Below, in pieces: positions 37,035-49,337 of a stretch of DNA of 64,000 nt. A model generated the notes under the pieces. The model saw nothing but the letters and a program-made list of their open reading frames with translations. It was not told the origin of the DNA and made no database searches. The stretch is from contig SCFE01000098.1 of the NCBI GenBank assembly GCA_004352715.1, positions 699,491 to 763,490 of the forward strand. Reading direction: 5' to 3'. Source of the DNA: Hofstenia miamia (Eukaryota > Xenacoelomorpha > Acoela). Both the position numbers and the translations under genes were made by a program. Position 1 is the first letter of the stretch. Every line of letters begins with the position of its first letter.

Positions 37035-40000
37035 GTAAGTTACTTGGTTTTGTGCATACATTCAATATTCAATGAAAAAATTTTTATTGAATGAAATATT
37101 CTTTCCCTTAATGATGTTTTCAACTAAGGAAGTTTTAAATATTTCTTTTAAGACAACTTAGGTTTATGTTTTGACTAAATGACTGGTTTTATCTTATTAT
37201 TTAAATAAGCATCTAGATCAAAAATTGAATCTTAAGCATTTTGATATTTTCAAAATTCCTAAATTTAAATCTGCATTGTTTTACATACATATATATATAT
37301 TGTTATTTCATAATTTTTGTGGCTTCTCACTTTATGCCGTGGGGTGATTAGTGTAGTATAGTGCGATTAGTTGCTGTAGATTAACTAACATCACTAACAT
37401 TTTTGTTGAAGTCATCACAAATAATCTGATTTAATATATATTGGTTTTAAGGTATGTATCTTATACATTATCTACAAATTTAATCACCACAAACTTAATA
37501 CCTAATGACAACAAATATAGTACTGGAGGAGCCTTGCAATAATATACTGGTAATAGTTGCGGGTCGAAGATAAAACTAAAAATTTTTTTGAGATGTAGTT
37601 TTTGGATGAAGCTTGACAGGAATATTGCGCGTCAATGTTTTGACCCATCTCACTAATATTAGTAAGACAACGATTCATAATGATTGATTATTGCAGGGGT
37701 GTTTATTTTGCAACATTCTTCCTTTGATGCTTCAAATTTCATCTAATGAAGTGTGAGTTTCTAAGTTTTACACAATCTTTTAACGTCTTCCATAGGTTCT
37801 CGATTGTCGATTAATCAGGGTTCCGAAGGGTAGCGAGCTTACGTTAAAATTATCAATAAATGTGGATGTCGACCGGGCTGTTTAATAAGTTGCCCTATCT
37901 TATTGAACAACCAATAACGAACTTGTATGCTGTTTAGGAAGTTCCTTGGAACATATTCGCTGGTATTCAAATGTTTTTACTTAACCAGTACATCTAGCTT
38001 TATTTGCATCACCCCTGATTGCTCCCTAAACCATTATGGACTAGCAAAACTTAGTTCTCTTTTTGCAATATCAAGTTTTAGCATTTTAGCAGGTCGGCGA
38101 ACATACTCCTTATTCGTGGATACATTTCATTCCTTGTTTCATTCGAGAAGGTCAACTTTTTCCAATCCGAAATTTACCACTGCAATTTAGTACGGCAGAA
38201 TGAAAATCTTTCTTGAATATGAATTAGCCTTAATTTCGACTTCGGTGCAGAAATATTTGCAATCAATTGCGGGTTAAATAGCATCTGATTGATCTATTGG
38301 ATAAATTTGAGGCGGTTGGAGCATCTATTTTTAGTTATCTTTGTCATAAAATGTTTGTATGAAGTTGATGGAGCTAAAGGGAATTCCCATTTTATGAGAG
38401 CTTTTGGGCGGAACGACCCTGTTTTATATCGCGATGCATGGCTTTCTCTTGTTTTCCGTAGATTGTATATCAATGCTTGCTTTAAAATATTCAGAACTTT
38501 GCATATTTTATACCATGACAAATACCAGACTAATGTTTGATTTAATCGTCAATCCAAGGATTTTTGTCCACATTTGTACCATATATTGCAATATTTTATA
38601 GTTAGGAAGAATTTTTTCTTGGCATTATATGTCAAAAAATGGACGGAATTGTTTTGCGTTTTCGGGCATTTTTACCAAACTTTCCGGCATTCAGTTAAAA
38701 ACGAAAATTACGGTTTAAGGATGAACTATAGAGACAAATTGTATTTTACTAAGAATGTTGATTCTCGAGAATATATGTGGGCGGACTTACAAACAATTTT
38801 TGAGAACAAAAAAATTGTAAATTAATGTTGCGTATGCAGATATTTTCACCGTTGCTTTCCTTTTCACCGCCAAAAATCGCTGAATTTGCCATTATTTGTT
38901 CAAAAACGGTATCAATATTATTCCAATAGTATTGGTGGGCGTGTTTCAAAATGTTAATCGAATTGAAAATTCTTGAAATCCTATTTTTACTGTTATATTT
39001 AAATATTTACTTTTTTACTTTTCTTGTGTTTGCGAAGAAAAAGAACTCGGATTTTAGTGGTTATTTGGAACAAATTCATTCCTTATACATCATGTTTTGG
39101 ACAATATAAGGTTTTTTGAAAGTCAATGTATGATATGTATAAACCAGTGGCATGGGCCAGTGAATTCATCCCTTATACAATTTTCCCTTATCACCGCTTG
39201 CGCTTTTCTGTGTTCGATTATAGCACTTATGAAATTTGGTTTATTATCTTCACTTTTGCTTATTCGCATTGCCACTAATCAATCTAACTGCAATATATTC
39301 CCAGTAAACAATTTATGTGGGCAAATTGTGAGACCCACATGGGAGCCCACGTGGGCCCCACTATTTGCCCACATAGATTATTTATACTTGCCAGTACCAT
39401 ATTTTTAGTGAACCTGTATATGCATTCCAAAATTTAAGTATGTCACAGGGTAGGAGATGAGAATACAGGTAAGCCTCTGCTTAACTACAATTGATTCGCT
39501 TACATTGACTTGGAGTTATCCTGAAGTCATGGAGGCAAAGTCTTTTGTATTTATTTTGTGACGGGATATCATCATTATCGATGACGTTATCTTGACTCGT
39601 CTCAAAATTTATGAACTACTTGAGGAAAATGTCCTTACATTTTTCTTCGGAAAATTTCAAAAATGTCGAGTAAGGTTTAGTAAATGACATTTTCGTGCAG
39701 TGATCTAGTATTATTGCAATAATGAGAGGTTTTGATGTATTCAGAAACGTTTCTCTAATTCATTTAATAGTGCCTGCTTTACATCGTACAACGAAGGTAT
39801 CTCATTTAATTTAATAGATTTTAAATCTTTTTCAAGAAATAATGTAGTTGGAATTATCAGATGCATGGTAACAGAATTTTGCTTTTGGAATTCATTAGTG
39901 GCATCCAAAAACAGAGCGACCTGCAGTTAATTTAGAGAGTATATTCACTTAGTTCTCAACAAGCATTAAGACTAGTCTACAGCTATCTTCCAATACAGCA

Positions 40001-43000
40001 TTAATAATTTTTGACTTGTTGGAGAATTTGAAGCAATCATTTTCAAGGTCGAATTCCATCTCACTTCGGTTCTTTGAACAATGCGTTTTTCTAGTTTTTC
40101 ACTGAAGTTCTCAGACTTATGATTTAGTTGTGCAATTTTCTGGCACTTACTGAGACAATCGGGTAAATGAGTTGCCAGTTTTTAATTCGTCACCAACAAC
40201 TAGTTCAGCAACAACTTGATTCAGCTAGCTCAACAATGAATCTATTTTCATTCTGTTCTTTCTCATTTTCCCCACATGAATCTAACATTGAAGAGTTTTG
40301 TCTAAATGCATTTTTCATTATACTATAATTGTCTGTACTTATTGCCCATTTGATCAAGAGCATCCTTGATTTTAACACGTATTGTGTCAGCTTCTCTTGA
40401 TGCTGGCAGTTAAGTAAAGAATATGAATTTACTCACCAGTTTATTCTCTTTATCTTCAATGTAACTAGTGTTGCAACCTAGACATGATTTTCAACAGACA
40501 TGATCACCCATCTAAAGCAATTGAATAATAGGTATCATTCAATTTCTGAACTAGTTTTTCTTTGATACCATCAGAAATTCCGCCTATAATTTGTGTAACC
40601 TGACAATATAATGCCGACTTCAAAAAATTGGAATAGTCGAATACCATCTAACTTAAAATTTGCAATATACAATGCACAAATGGAATTTTTTTCGCCGGTT
40701 GCAAATATTTCCTTGTGAAATTAATAACACGTCTAAATCTAAAGGCATACGTTTTAGTATTAATTCTTTTTTTTCTCATGTGCTCTCTTTTCACTAAGCG
40801 CCGTTTTTAACCCTCACTTATCGCCGCTTGCGCTTTATCATTTTTTGCGCCGCTTATGCAGTTTACGCATGTGCTTGTCAATACATTGTTACATACATGC
40901 CTACATGATTCTGAATCTCAAACACATGTATATTTGCTTATAGGATTAGGAAACTAGAATATTTATAACTGAATAACATTGATATGTATTAGTTGGAATA
41001 TTTTTTCTCTTGATTATACACAGGCATATGAAAAGTATTTCTGAGTTTTACCTTTAAAATAGATGTTTTTCATGAAATCAAAATATTGCTTAATATTGCA
41101 ATACATCGTCGAAATGTTTCCTGTAAATTAAAACGTTGGTACATGGTTTGAATTTGCAGCAAAAATTACCTTTTGATTGACTGCGACGCACAATTTGCCG
41201 ATCTGTGGACTAACAGAAACTAAGACTAACTGAATCAGAGTCAATATTGCAGACAGTTGGTATTTGAGTTGAAAATATATATATTTATAAATTGTTCGCT
41301 AGCTCTTTCTGAAAAGCTGAGGTGTGGACCGTTTTTCACGAAACACTTTCAACCCAAGGTTACGGGTTTTTGAATTTGCAATTGATGTTGTGATATTCCA
41401 AACTTCCAATATATATTGAGCCAACATATTACCATTGCTACCAATTAAATACAATTCCAGGGACTTTTTCCTTAACTGTACATTATTGGTAGCGTGATCA
41501 ACTCCACGCCTTTACCTTTTGTAATGTACGTTGTGAGGCTAATAAATTTCGTTTTAGAACGTTAAAAAATTATAATTTGCGATTATTTGTATGAATTTAC
41601 ACTGTATTTAATATATTTATTGATAATGTTGTTTGATTTAGGCTCGTGGAAGAGAAGCGTTAAAGAACAAATCAGTAAGGGAATGCCAATTAGTTCATGG
41701 TGGAAGTCAAAATTCTGGGTATTTACCCTCAATTCCTGAAAATGGATGGGCTTGTCATTTTGCCAATTGCACCTCTGTCTTTCTCAACATTAACCAATTT
41801 CTTCCACACGTTCGTTTACATGCTGAGGACTACGTGGCACATGTTGGTTCTGCCAATCAATATGTTTGCCAATGGATGGGATGCAAGCATGTAGGAATTA
41901 GTCTATGTGATTTTACGTAAATCAATTACTTTTTACATATAGATTGCAACCAATGCAAAATCATTAAAGCACATTACTTAGGAGCATGCCTATGTTTGCA
42001 GCAACTTCAGGAATTTAAGTTCCTTTGCTTTCCAAATATGTTAATATTAATAACTCTGGTAATACTCAAATATAAACATTCACATCATTTAACCCTAATT
42101 AGCCAACATGAATTAAAGTTACGACAGTTTTCTCCATAATTTGAACAATTTTGAAAACATTGGGTATGTTATCTATGTTTAACTATCCTCCAATGGCGTA
42201 GCTACAGAGGCTATGCCCACCCCATATTGAAACCAGATCACCCTCCCCTCAGAGAAAATAGTAAGTAGCTTATTAGAATATTGCAATAAAATTGGTATAT
42301 AATTTTCTTTGCCCCCCCTAAATTCGATGGTCTGGCTACGCCTCTGATATGCTGCCGTGCAAGAGTCAAAGCAAATTTATTGCTCAATGTATACAAAATA
42401 ATGATGAAGATGTTCCTGTATGGGAAGTATATGAAGGAGTTTTTAATGATAAATCTGGTTTTTTAAATAAATTTCGTCATACGTAGGGTGAAAAGCTTTT
42501 GATTTGGGCCAGTGTCACAAAAATCATGGATTTTACTGTATCTTTTTTAATGAGAGAATTAGAATCATAGATAATGCTTTGATTCATTAATGATCACAAC
42601 TGTTTGCATTATTTTTGTAGTTTGAAGATCAATGTAAAATTTGTTCATTGTTAGAAATGCTGTTGAATTGAGAATATAATATGAAATGCGGAACTTTACA
42701 CCTACTATTCAGGAGACATTCCGCTATCCTGTGCTGTTTTATTACTTTATGAGTCTTTAGCGTTTAAATTTGTTTAGTATACTATTACCGTATTTTCGGA
42801 CTACACGACGCAGTGTCAGTGAACCGATCTATTTTCAAATATGAGATGCACCGGATTATTTTTTTGCAATATAGAGATTTTATGTGAGGCTTATAATCCG
42901 AAAACTAGGTTTGGGAATTTAGTGTTAATTACAAGGATTTTTAAGAGTCGGTATTGACTTGTGATGAATTATTATTTAGATTTCAAGTACTAGAACAGCG

Positions 43001-44213
43001 TATTTTGTTCATTTGCGTGTTCACACTACCGAGAAGTTGTATGCATGCTCGCAGTGCAATGGTCTTTTTAGTAGTGTTCAGAATCTCATTGGCCATACCC
43101 AGCGCCAGATTCCTGATGAAGAACGTGATAAGACCACAGGCACTTGCATGTTTTGCAAAAAGGTTTATATCAGCGGGGTAAGTTAATTATTTAAATGTAA
43201 AATGGTTGACAAACTGAGAGCCCGAGCTTCCCAGTTTGTAGACTTTTTATATTTTTTCGAATTATTCAGCCACTATTAAGCGAATACCAGCTGTGTGGCG
43301 ATATATGACAAAAATTTAAAAATTCATATGGAGAAACATTGCCTAAGTGCTTAAAACCATCAACTGTATTTGCTTAGCTGTTGAAATCAGTGACAATAAT
43401 GGCAATTTTGTGTTTTTTTAGAGATTTTAGAAAGTTATTGAGGACCTATTATCAAATTGAAATTGCAATTTTCGGAGAACAGCTAAGCTTTAAGCACTTG
43501 GTATCCCTCGTTGAAATTGACGGTTAAGATATAATGAACCACTGAGTCAGTGGGTTTGGGATTTAAGAAATTCTAACTAGATGGAATGTGTTGGTTTATA
43601 CTTTCAGATAATCTTTGCCATATATTTAGCATGTGAACTAAAATTGGACTGGACTCGGCTCGTTCATTGCTAATTCTGTGTGAATTTTTTTATTGAGTAT
43701 CAATGTTCAAGTGAACTTGAAACAGCAATTCTAAATCTCAAAATGCTAATCGTGTCAGTTTAGAATACGTAATTGGGCGCACACGGTTATCTAATGTGTA
43801 TTTAAAATATATCGTTATATTTAATTTTAACAATTTGATAATCTTTCAAATGTTTGTACATCAGGGTTCAATAATAAATGTATGATACCCGCATCTCCTA
43901 ATTTACCTACCCAAACCACACCGCGACGTGCAGATCAATTCATACCAACACACGCTAAACCACTCGATCGCATCCGATTCACTTTCATTCAAGATCCTGA
44001 AACAGTTTTTGAACGCATGCTGCACCATAAATGAAAAGAAATTTAATATACTCAATCTTGTGCAGTAAAACATTATCGCATAACTACTTGTCAAAACTTT
44101 TTCAACAATTGACAGCTTTCGGCTAAATAAAAGGTTAGAAACATGAAAGTTAATTACGTTATTCGAATTTAAAATCTCAGGATTCTGTGGTATATAAATT
44201 ATGGATAAATATG

Positions 44214-44251
<38 letters not shown>

Positions 44252-47200
44252 NNNNNNNNNNNNNNNNNNNNNNNNNNNNNNNNNNNNNNNNNNNNNNNNN
44301 NNNNNNNNNNNNNNNNNNNNNNNNNNNNNNNNNNNNNNNNNNNNNNNNNNNNNNNNNNNNNNNNNNNNNNNNNNNNNNNNNNNNNNNNNNNNNNNNNNNN
44401 NNNNNNNNNNNNNNNNNNNNNNNNNNNNNNNATATATATATATATATATATTTACGCGCTCTTTGTTTACTTCTTCTTTTCAATAGACGCTCTTTGTAAT
44501 TTTGAACACACAATTGTCGCTCTTTGCACTAATTTTTAAAATAATGGAGAAATTATAAATTGGGGAAGGGCAGATTTATAACGTATACTATGATATATTC
44601 ATATTTAATATATCCATGAAAATCTGTTGAAATTGTATTTTTTGAAAATTTTTATTTATATATATATATTGATTTTTTAGACGTGAAATTTTTGCCTATT
44701 ATATTGGAAATGGAAATATGTTTTTATTAAATTTTAAGCATACAAATATATTAAGACATTATTAGAAGAAAACAGAGCAATGTATTATTAACAATATTTG
44801 CCAGCACCGAACAAACTCTAGGTCAAGAACATATATTTTAGTATTGTAAGCTTTCCGAAGTTTTTCTTCAGCACTGCATAAAAAATAATCCTCAACAAAA
44901 ATTTAAAATTCCAAATCACCTAAAAATCAAACTGAATATCAATTTTTGTATTGATAAGAAACCCAACTTCCGTTGCAAAAAATGGAAATGCAGAGCATAT
45001 TTTTAGTGATTGCTGGTAGAGCGTTTTTAATCTCACACCCATCCGTCAAGAATTGTTTTTTAACCGGATCCACTCACGCGTAAAATTTGTTATACGCACC
45101 CGCAAATTCCGAATATCAAAATTTCTTTGCTACAAATATATATATATATATATATATAAATTACACGTTAAGATTTTACGGTTGTCACAACAAGTACATG
45201 TTGGATTTTGATTATATTAAATTTTCTCACCTACTGTTTGAATTCGATATACAAATCTTTTGTTTTGGCTCAATAACAAGAAAGATATGTAAGGCGTGAT
45301 TGAAGGACTCACGTACAGTTTTTATAGTAAGCCAGGTTTTAAAAATGTGAGGCTATTTGTTCAGCTCAGTCAATTAATAATAACTGTTTTCTTTAATTAG
45401 CATTCAACTAGTGTGTTTAGCATTTGCACCATTATGAATAAAATTATGATGCAGTGTTTGCGTTTAAATGTCGTTGCAAACGTCTCATGCGTAATTATAC
45501 AATGTACATTTGCTTTTTTCATTAAAATTAGTAGACATTTCGGAATTCAGTTATATTCAAGATGTCTGTAGTTATTTCGCGTCATATCTTATTTACTAAT
45601 ACGTTTTAGGCTATTCTCAGAGATCACATGGCCACACACATTAATAAGTTCAAATGTTCGTTGTGTAATATGACTTGTCCAAGCGTAGCCACGATCTCAC
45701 ATCACATGCGATACGTCCATTCGAGTGATCGACCATTCTCGTGTTCCGTTTGCAAACATCGTGCAAAAACCATCAATGATCTCATAAAGCATCTTACTGT
45801 TCACAATACCACTAAGTCTTTCAAATGCCAGCAGTGTTCCTTTGCTTGCAGAAGTAACGTGGGACTGCAAAATCATTGTGCTAATGTCCATGGCAATGTA
45901 GTGTTAAAGGTATGGACTATTTCGTTTTAATACTCAAGTTTTATTTGTATAAACTTATGTTGTTGGATGGTTACACATTTATCTAAATCAGAGTTGACGA
46001 AACTGCGTTCCCCAAAAGGACGCATGACAATGTTGCAATGTATTTAGAATAGCCTCTTGACATTGCATATTAGTATTTATATTTCCAACACTCTAAAATA
46101 ACACAAATTTGTTGCATACTTGGGGAATACACAAAGGGGATTTTCCAATATGAGTTGCGCTATTGATGCAAATGGAGGTTTTTGAACTTAGATGAAGAAA
46201 ATAGGTTAAATCTATTTTGTCCGTTTAACTATTTTTTTGTTAAATAATAAAGAAATGCAACTATAATTACAATTCTTCCCTCAATGAAATTTAAAGTTCT
46301 GTTCTCCAATATTGAACATTTAGTCAAGCAATCAAGTTTTAAACTTCATTTAATGTGTATTTGTTGATTTTTATTACTTTATTGTTTCAATGCTGCTTTA
46401 AATAGATCCAGCTTCATGGTTCACATGGGTTTTCTATAGCTTTTGTTTGTTGTTCTTTACCTTGATGAACTATTTGTAATCGTTTCAAAAAAATACCTAG
46501 TAATATGCGTAAAGAGTTGAACTGTAATGAACAAAGTAGCCCGCGACAGCGAATGGGTTCGTCCCTTTGATCTAAATGTCTATTCTAAGTCTTTACATTT
46601 ACTGTTTCATCATTTTTTATTTCATTTTAATGAATTTCATTTTTGAGTAATAGTGTTCTATATTATAAGATTGCAGCAGTAATCATTAAATTTGGCAGTC
46701 ACTTAAATCGATTATCCGTCATTCCTCTTTATAATATGATAGTGTTTGAAGAGTTTTCTGATTGATATGTATTTGATTGTATTTAATTAATAAAACGAGT
46801 TTTTTAATTCAACTTCAAAATTTTAGAAATATTTGTGTCATCAATGTGGGAAGGTTTTTAAACGAGGAGACTATTTGACGTGTCATCTTCGCAAAAGTCA
46901 TTCATTCAACTTACCTCCTGGACATTCGAAGTTTCGTTACCAGCGCAATGCAGATGGCTTTCTCACTCTCCAAATGCAGCGTTTTGAAAGCATTGAATTG
47001 ACTAAACAACTATTATCAGAAAAGGAGCAGCAAAATCTCGATGATTTTCCAGAAGGACATAAGGTCCTTAAATTTATATTTTAACTTAATAATGAAATAA
47101 TGAGATTCAAGGTTATCTGTATTTAGTTCAAGACAGTGTTAGTCGATTTAACTCACTCGATTTAAATCATTTATTTAAATCGGACTTAAATCATGATTTA

Positions 47201-47939
47201 AATCAAAGCACATTATTAATTCAATGTATTGATTTAAATCAAGTACACTAAAAGAAATACAAGTAGTGTATTCTTATTGTTTTGAAGTCATTGCCCTGAT
47301 ATTGGAATGAATTTTGCATGTTTTTTATCTTCAGTTTAGTTAAAATTGATTAATTTATTGTATAGTATCAAAAGGATTTCTAATATTTACAACCTTGGAA
47401 GATTGTCTGGGCAAAATTGAAATTTAGATAAAAAGTCCGATTTAAATAAAAAAATCGGATTTGTTAATTTTTTAAATTTAAATAGGATTTTTTCCCAACG
47501 CTGGTTCAAGATTTGTTTAAGTTACAACACGTATTAGTGTTTTTTTATAGGCTTTTATCATATTAATTTCTGCTTTTAGGAAATGGCGCGGATTCTTCTC
47601 AATTCAGAAGGTGATAAATTTTCTGATCAATGCTTAGAAAATATTTCAGTCTTGCAACCAAACGACAATATTTTCTCGCACGTGGAAGATCCAAATGAAA
47701 AATTTTCTGAACATCCTTTGCCAACGGAGCCCTCATATCAGCCATTAGAGAATGCAAATTTTATTTTACAACTAGGAGAAGATAATTCAGTACTTTTTGG
47801 CGAAACTACCCTTTTGGAAGGAAATGTGCATGGTTTTCCAACTTCTAGTACTCCACTGAAATCGCCTAAACGTAGATTCTTTAATAGATTTTCAAAATCA
47901 ATTTCTAAGGGATCCGTAATACCCAAAGAGTTGTTTTAA
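36819..47939 (+). CDS. HINFP: Histone H4 transcription factor HINFP (MIZF), six exons, complete
   Basis: Join of 36819-37034, 41642-41890, 42980-43177, 45610-45909, 46827-47063 and 47580-47939 gives 519 codons, close to the ~517 of vertebrate HINFP. All five introns are phase 0. It has about ten C2H2 fingers. Fingers 1-4 are C-x4-C types (CDWLQC, CYWHRC, CHFANC, CQWMGC); finger 5 lacks its second His (CSQC..HTQRQ), as I recall for the vertebrate protein. Family blocks include HVYFHVYH, LRDHMATH, CSLCNMTCPSVATISHHMR, SSDRPFSCSVC and the post-finger GHSKFRYQRNADGFLTLQMQ followed by RFESIELTKQLL. Fingers 4 and 6 are each split by an intron exactly so that the 12-residue spacing is restored, which validates the splice model. 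The family binds site II of histone H4 promoters in the nucleus at the G1/S transition. The acidic, Ser/Pro-rich tail ends in a basic KSPKRRFF patch. Introns 1, 2 and 5 contain transposon debris. Confidence 0.93.
37640..38200 (-). mobile_element. Tc1/mariner transposase relic in HINFP intron 1
   Basis: The minus strand reads STNKEYVRRPAKMLKLD.. (YVRRP block), then a stretch equivalent to MTWGAI at about 38030, and PD.STIENLWKTLKD at about 37800, which matches the NPIENLW block with the catalytic Glu. The DNA around 38030 is clearly the same family as the plus-strand relic at 54335. Many stops; no ends found. Confidence 0.6.
39315..39374. repeat. 60-bp near-perfect palindrome
   Basis: Two 29-bp arms (left ATGTGGGCAAAT..CCCACATGGG, right CCCACGTGGG..ATTTGCCCACAT) are separated by AG, with four mismatches. 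It is GC-rich in an AT-rich intron and could form a strong hairpin. It resembles repeat units of GTGGG/CCCAC found dispersed in marine invertebrate genomes; this is from memory and unverified. Confidence 0.8.
39480..40760 (-). pseudogene. hAT transposase relic in HINFP intron 1
   Basis: Minus-strand pieces in order: ISDGIKEKLVQKLNDTYYSI and ALDG (about 40570-40505), a SYIEDKENKLV segment with PASREADTIRVKIKDALDQM (to about 40350), HKSENFSEKLEKRIVQRTEV then RWNSTLKMIAS (about 40130-40040), FLDATNEFQKQNSVTMHLII then PTTLFLEKDLKSI (about 39910-39820) and IIAIILDHCTKMSF. The block order, including the RWNS motif, fits hAT/ZBED-type transposases. Heavily decayed, and unlike the hAT copy at 30.8 kb. 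Confidence 0.65.
41642..41890 (+). CDS. HINFP: HINFP exon 2, finger 3 and first half of finger 4
   Basis: Residues 73-155. Acceptor TTGATTTAG; donor CAT|GTAGGA. Reads ARGREALKNK.. to VCQWMGCKH. The frame would run on into the intron to a TAA, which a naive gene caller could mistake for the gene end. Confidence 0.9.
42191..42346. mobile_element. Short MITE with GGCGTAGC ends, HINFP intron 2
   Basis: CAATGGCGTAGCTA on the left is the inverse of TGGCTACGCCTCTG on the right (CAGAGGCGTAGCCA). It is 156 bp with C-rich subterminal runs. Flanking bases do not show a clean duplication. Confidence 0.55.
42787..42906. mobile_element. Short MITE, CCGTATTTTCGGAC ends, HINFP intron 2
   Basis: ACCGTATTTTCGGACTACAC followed by GACGCA on the left pairs with GAGGCTTATAATCCGAAAAC on the right. 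The CGTATTT..TAYAAG..GC layout relates it to the element at 15441-15970. It ends about 75 bp before HINFP exon 3. Confidence 0.5.
42980..43177 (+). CDS. HINFP: HINFP exon 3, finger 4 end, finger 5, start of finger 6
   Basis: Residues 156-221. Acceptor TTATTTAG; donor GGG|GTAAGT. Reads ISSTRTAYFVHLRVHTTEKL.. to CMFCKKVYISG. The longest ATG ORF over this stretch is in a different frame and is spurious. Confidence 0.9.
44214..44451. repeat. (TA)n microsatellite containing a 180-N gap
   Basis: TA runs flank Ns at 44252-44431, so the assembly broke inside the microsatellite. Lies in HINFP intron 3. The long ORFs across it are artefacts. Confidence 0.95.
45610..45909 (+). CDS. HINFP: HINFP exon 4, fingers 6-9
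   Basis: Residues 222-321. Acceptor ACGTTTTAG; donor AAG|GTATGG. Begins AILRDHMATHINKFKC and carries the strongly conserved CSLCNMTCPS..HSSDRPFSC region. Confidence 0.93.
46827..47063 (+). CDS. HINFP: HINFP exon 5, finger 10 and conserved post-finger domain
   Basis: Residues 322-400. Acceptor AAATTTTAG; donor AAG|GTCCTT (weak, but the frame fits exactly). Reads KYLCHQCGKVF..HLRKSH, then FRYQRNADGFLTLQMQRF, the family-specific C-terminal signature. Confidence 0.92.
47134..47503. mobile_element. hAT MITE with perfect 8-bp duplication, HINFP intron 5
   Basis: Flanked by GTTCAAGA at 47126-47133 and 47504-47511. The ends CAGTGTTAGTCGATTTAA and, inverted, CAGCGTTGGGAAAAAATCC share CAGYGTTRG. The interior repeats the palindrome GATTTAAATC several times. 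It is 370 bp, non-coding. The exact duplication implies a fairly recent insertion. Confidence 0.9.
47580..47939 (+). CDS. HINFP: HINFP exon 6, C-terminal tail
   Basis: Residues 401-519. Acceptor CTGCTTTTAG. The poorly conserved acidic tail starts EMARILLNSEGDKF and ends VIPKELF with TAA at 47937-47939. No canonical AATAAA was noticed close downstream. Confidence 0.75.
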   Translation, partial: EMARILLNSEGDKFSDQCLENISVLQPNDNIFSHVEDPNEKFSEHPLPTEPSYQPLENANFILQLGEDNSVLFGETTLLEGNVHGFPTSSTPLKSPKRRFFNRFSKSISKGSVIPKELF

Positions 47940-48349
47940 TTGTTTCCAATTTTAATGTGTTCAAAACAACCATTCCATAACCAAATTTTTAAAATATTTT
48001 TAATTTTCTCTAAATTTCGTGTTCAAATTGATGTGAAATTTAATTCAGTTAACTTAAGGTTTTAAAGATTTGTCAACAATTTTATGGATAGTTCTGTATG
48101 CTGGGAATTTTGTACATTTTATTGTTTGCTTTAATTTTATACTTATTTGTAATGTGCAGTATTCTGTATTTTCTATGTTTTTTAATAATACACTTTTTTA
48201 TTTTTATTTAAATTTTACAAAGACATTGTCAACAAAATTATTGGCTAGAGAGAGACCAATTTTTATTTTGGGTATGTTTGAAACTTATTATAAAGTCTAT
48301 ACACTGAAATTGAGTAAATGATACTAATGTAAACTTTCAAAATGCGAGC

Positions 48350-48559
48350 TTAACTTTTTACATCATGTCCATCTCTGCCACAGACTGTTTGCCCTGTCAC
48401 TTCCATGTTCAACTGTCCCATGTTACACGACGTATTATATTCGATTGCTCTACCTTCGACAAACTGCATTGGTAAAACCGGCCCTCTTTCATCGCTGGCA
48501 TGGTGTTGAATGAAGTTAAACAAAAGAGGACGAAAACAATGGGTTTTAGTTTGAATCAC
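48350..48559 (-). CDS. Terminal exon of an unidentified gene, convergent with HINFP
   Basis: After a TTTCTAG acceptor, a phase-0 frame of 69 codons reads VIQTKTHCFRPLLFNFIQHH, then ASDERGPVLPMQFVEGRAIE, YNTSCNMGQLNMEVTG, and ends GRDGHDVKS-TAA. Codon mix and GC content stand out from the flanks, so it looks like real coding sequence. It ends 410 bp from the HINFP stop on the opposite strand. I do not recognise the protein; the FVEG..IEYN segment only faintly recalls alpha-kinases. Confidence 0.5.
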   Translation of the reverse strand: MIQTKTHCFRPLLFNFIQHHASDERGPVLPMQFVEGRAIEYNTSCNMGQLNMEVTGQTVCGRDGHDVKS

Positions 48560-49337
48560 CTAGAAACTCTTCTATTAACAATGTAAGTTTTTAAATAACT
48601 AAGTTATTTTAGAATCCAAACATCATTATCTACACTCTTGTCAAAAGTTTATTGTTCGAACGGTTTGGGGTAGGCACCAGAGTGAGAAACGAGTATTATA
48701 TAACAATTATTTACCAAAATCATGCATAACATAACACGTACTTCGCATTAAGGATATAAAAACTTCGACCAAGTTGTGAAGTCTTAGAAAAAGAATGTCT
48801 CAGTGATCAAAGTGGTACTGGGACTAGCATGGCATTAGAATGAAAAATGAAGTAATTGGGACCTCGGATTTGAGAATAGTATTCATAAATGTTGGGATAA
48901 GTTGAAGTTATAAGATGGGTCAAATGGGAGTATGAAATGTTAATGTTTCTTGAGACCGGGACCAAGCCCAATACTGCTAAATGATTATTCAAATGGTAAA
49001 ATAAGACCAATCAATTATTGAGTTTTATAAATAGAAAATAAATAACGACCCAATAGCCGTTAATTATGTGAATGCAAACTCCACCAAATTTCTTCATTAA
49101 CTTCGAGTGCTTAGTTAACTTTTGCAAAAGATGCAATGATAGTTAATCAAAAGAGTTTGGAAAAGACATCTATACTTCTATGATTGCAATGCAATACTTT
49201 AATTGTGAAATTGCTAAAATTGTTTCAATCATGAGTATCCATAAACTTGATTGTATGAAACCAATTACTTCTAAGAATTTTTGAAAACCATATTATTTAC
49301 ATATGGAAGATTAATAACCTTCGGTTACTCATGCCTT

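Noticed and set aside
42954-43181. 75-codon ATG ORF over HINFP exon 3
   Set aside because: Wrong frame; the spliced frame gives the zinc fingers with exact spacing.
44187-44539. ORFs encoding IYIYIY runs
   Set aside because: Translation of a TA microsatellite and an N gap.
48350-48559. Alpha-kinase assignment for the minus-strand exon
   Set aside because: Only a short FVEG..YN resemblance; no other kinase motif is visible.
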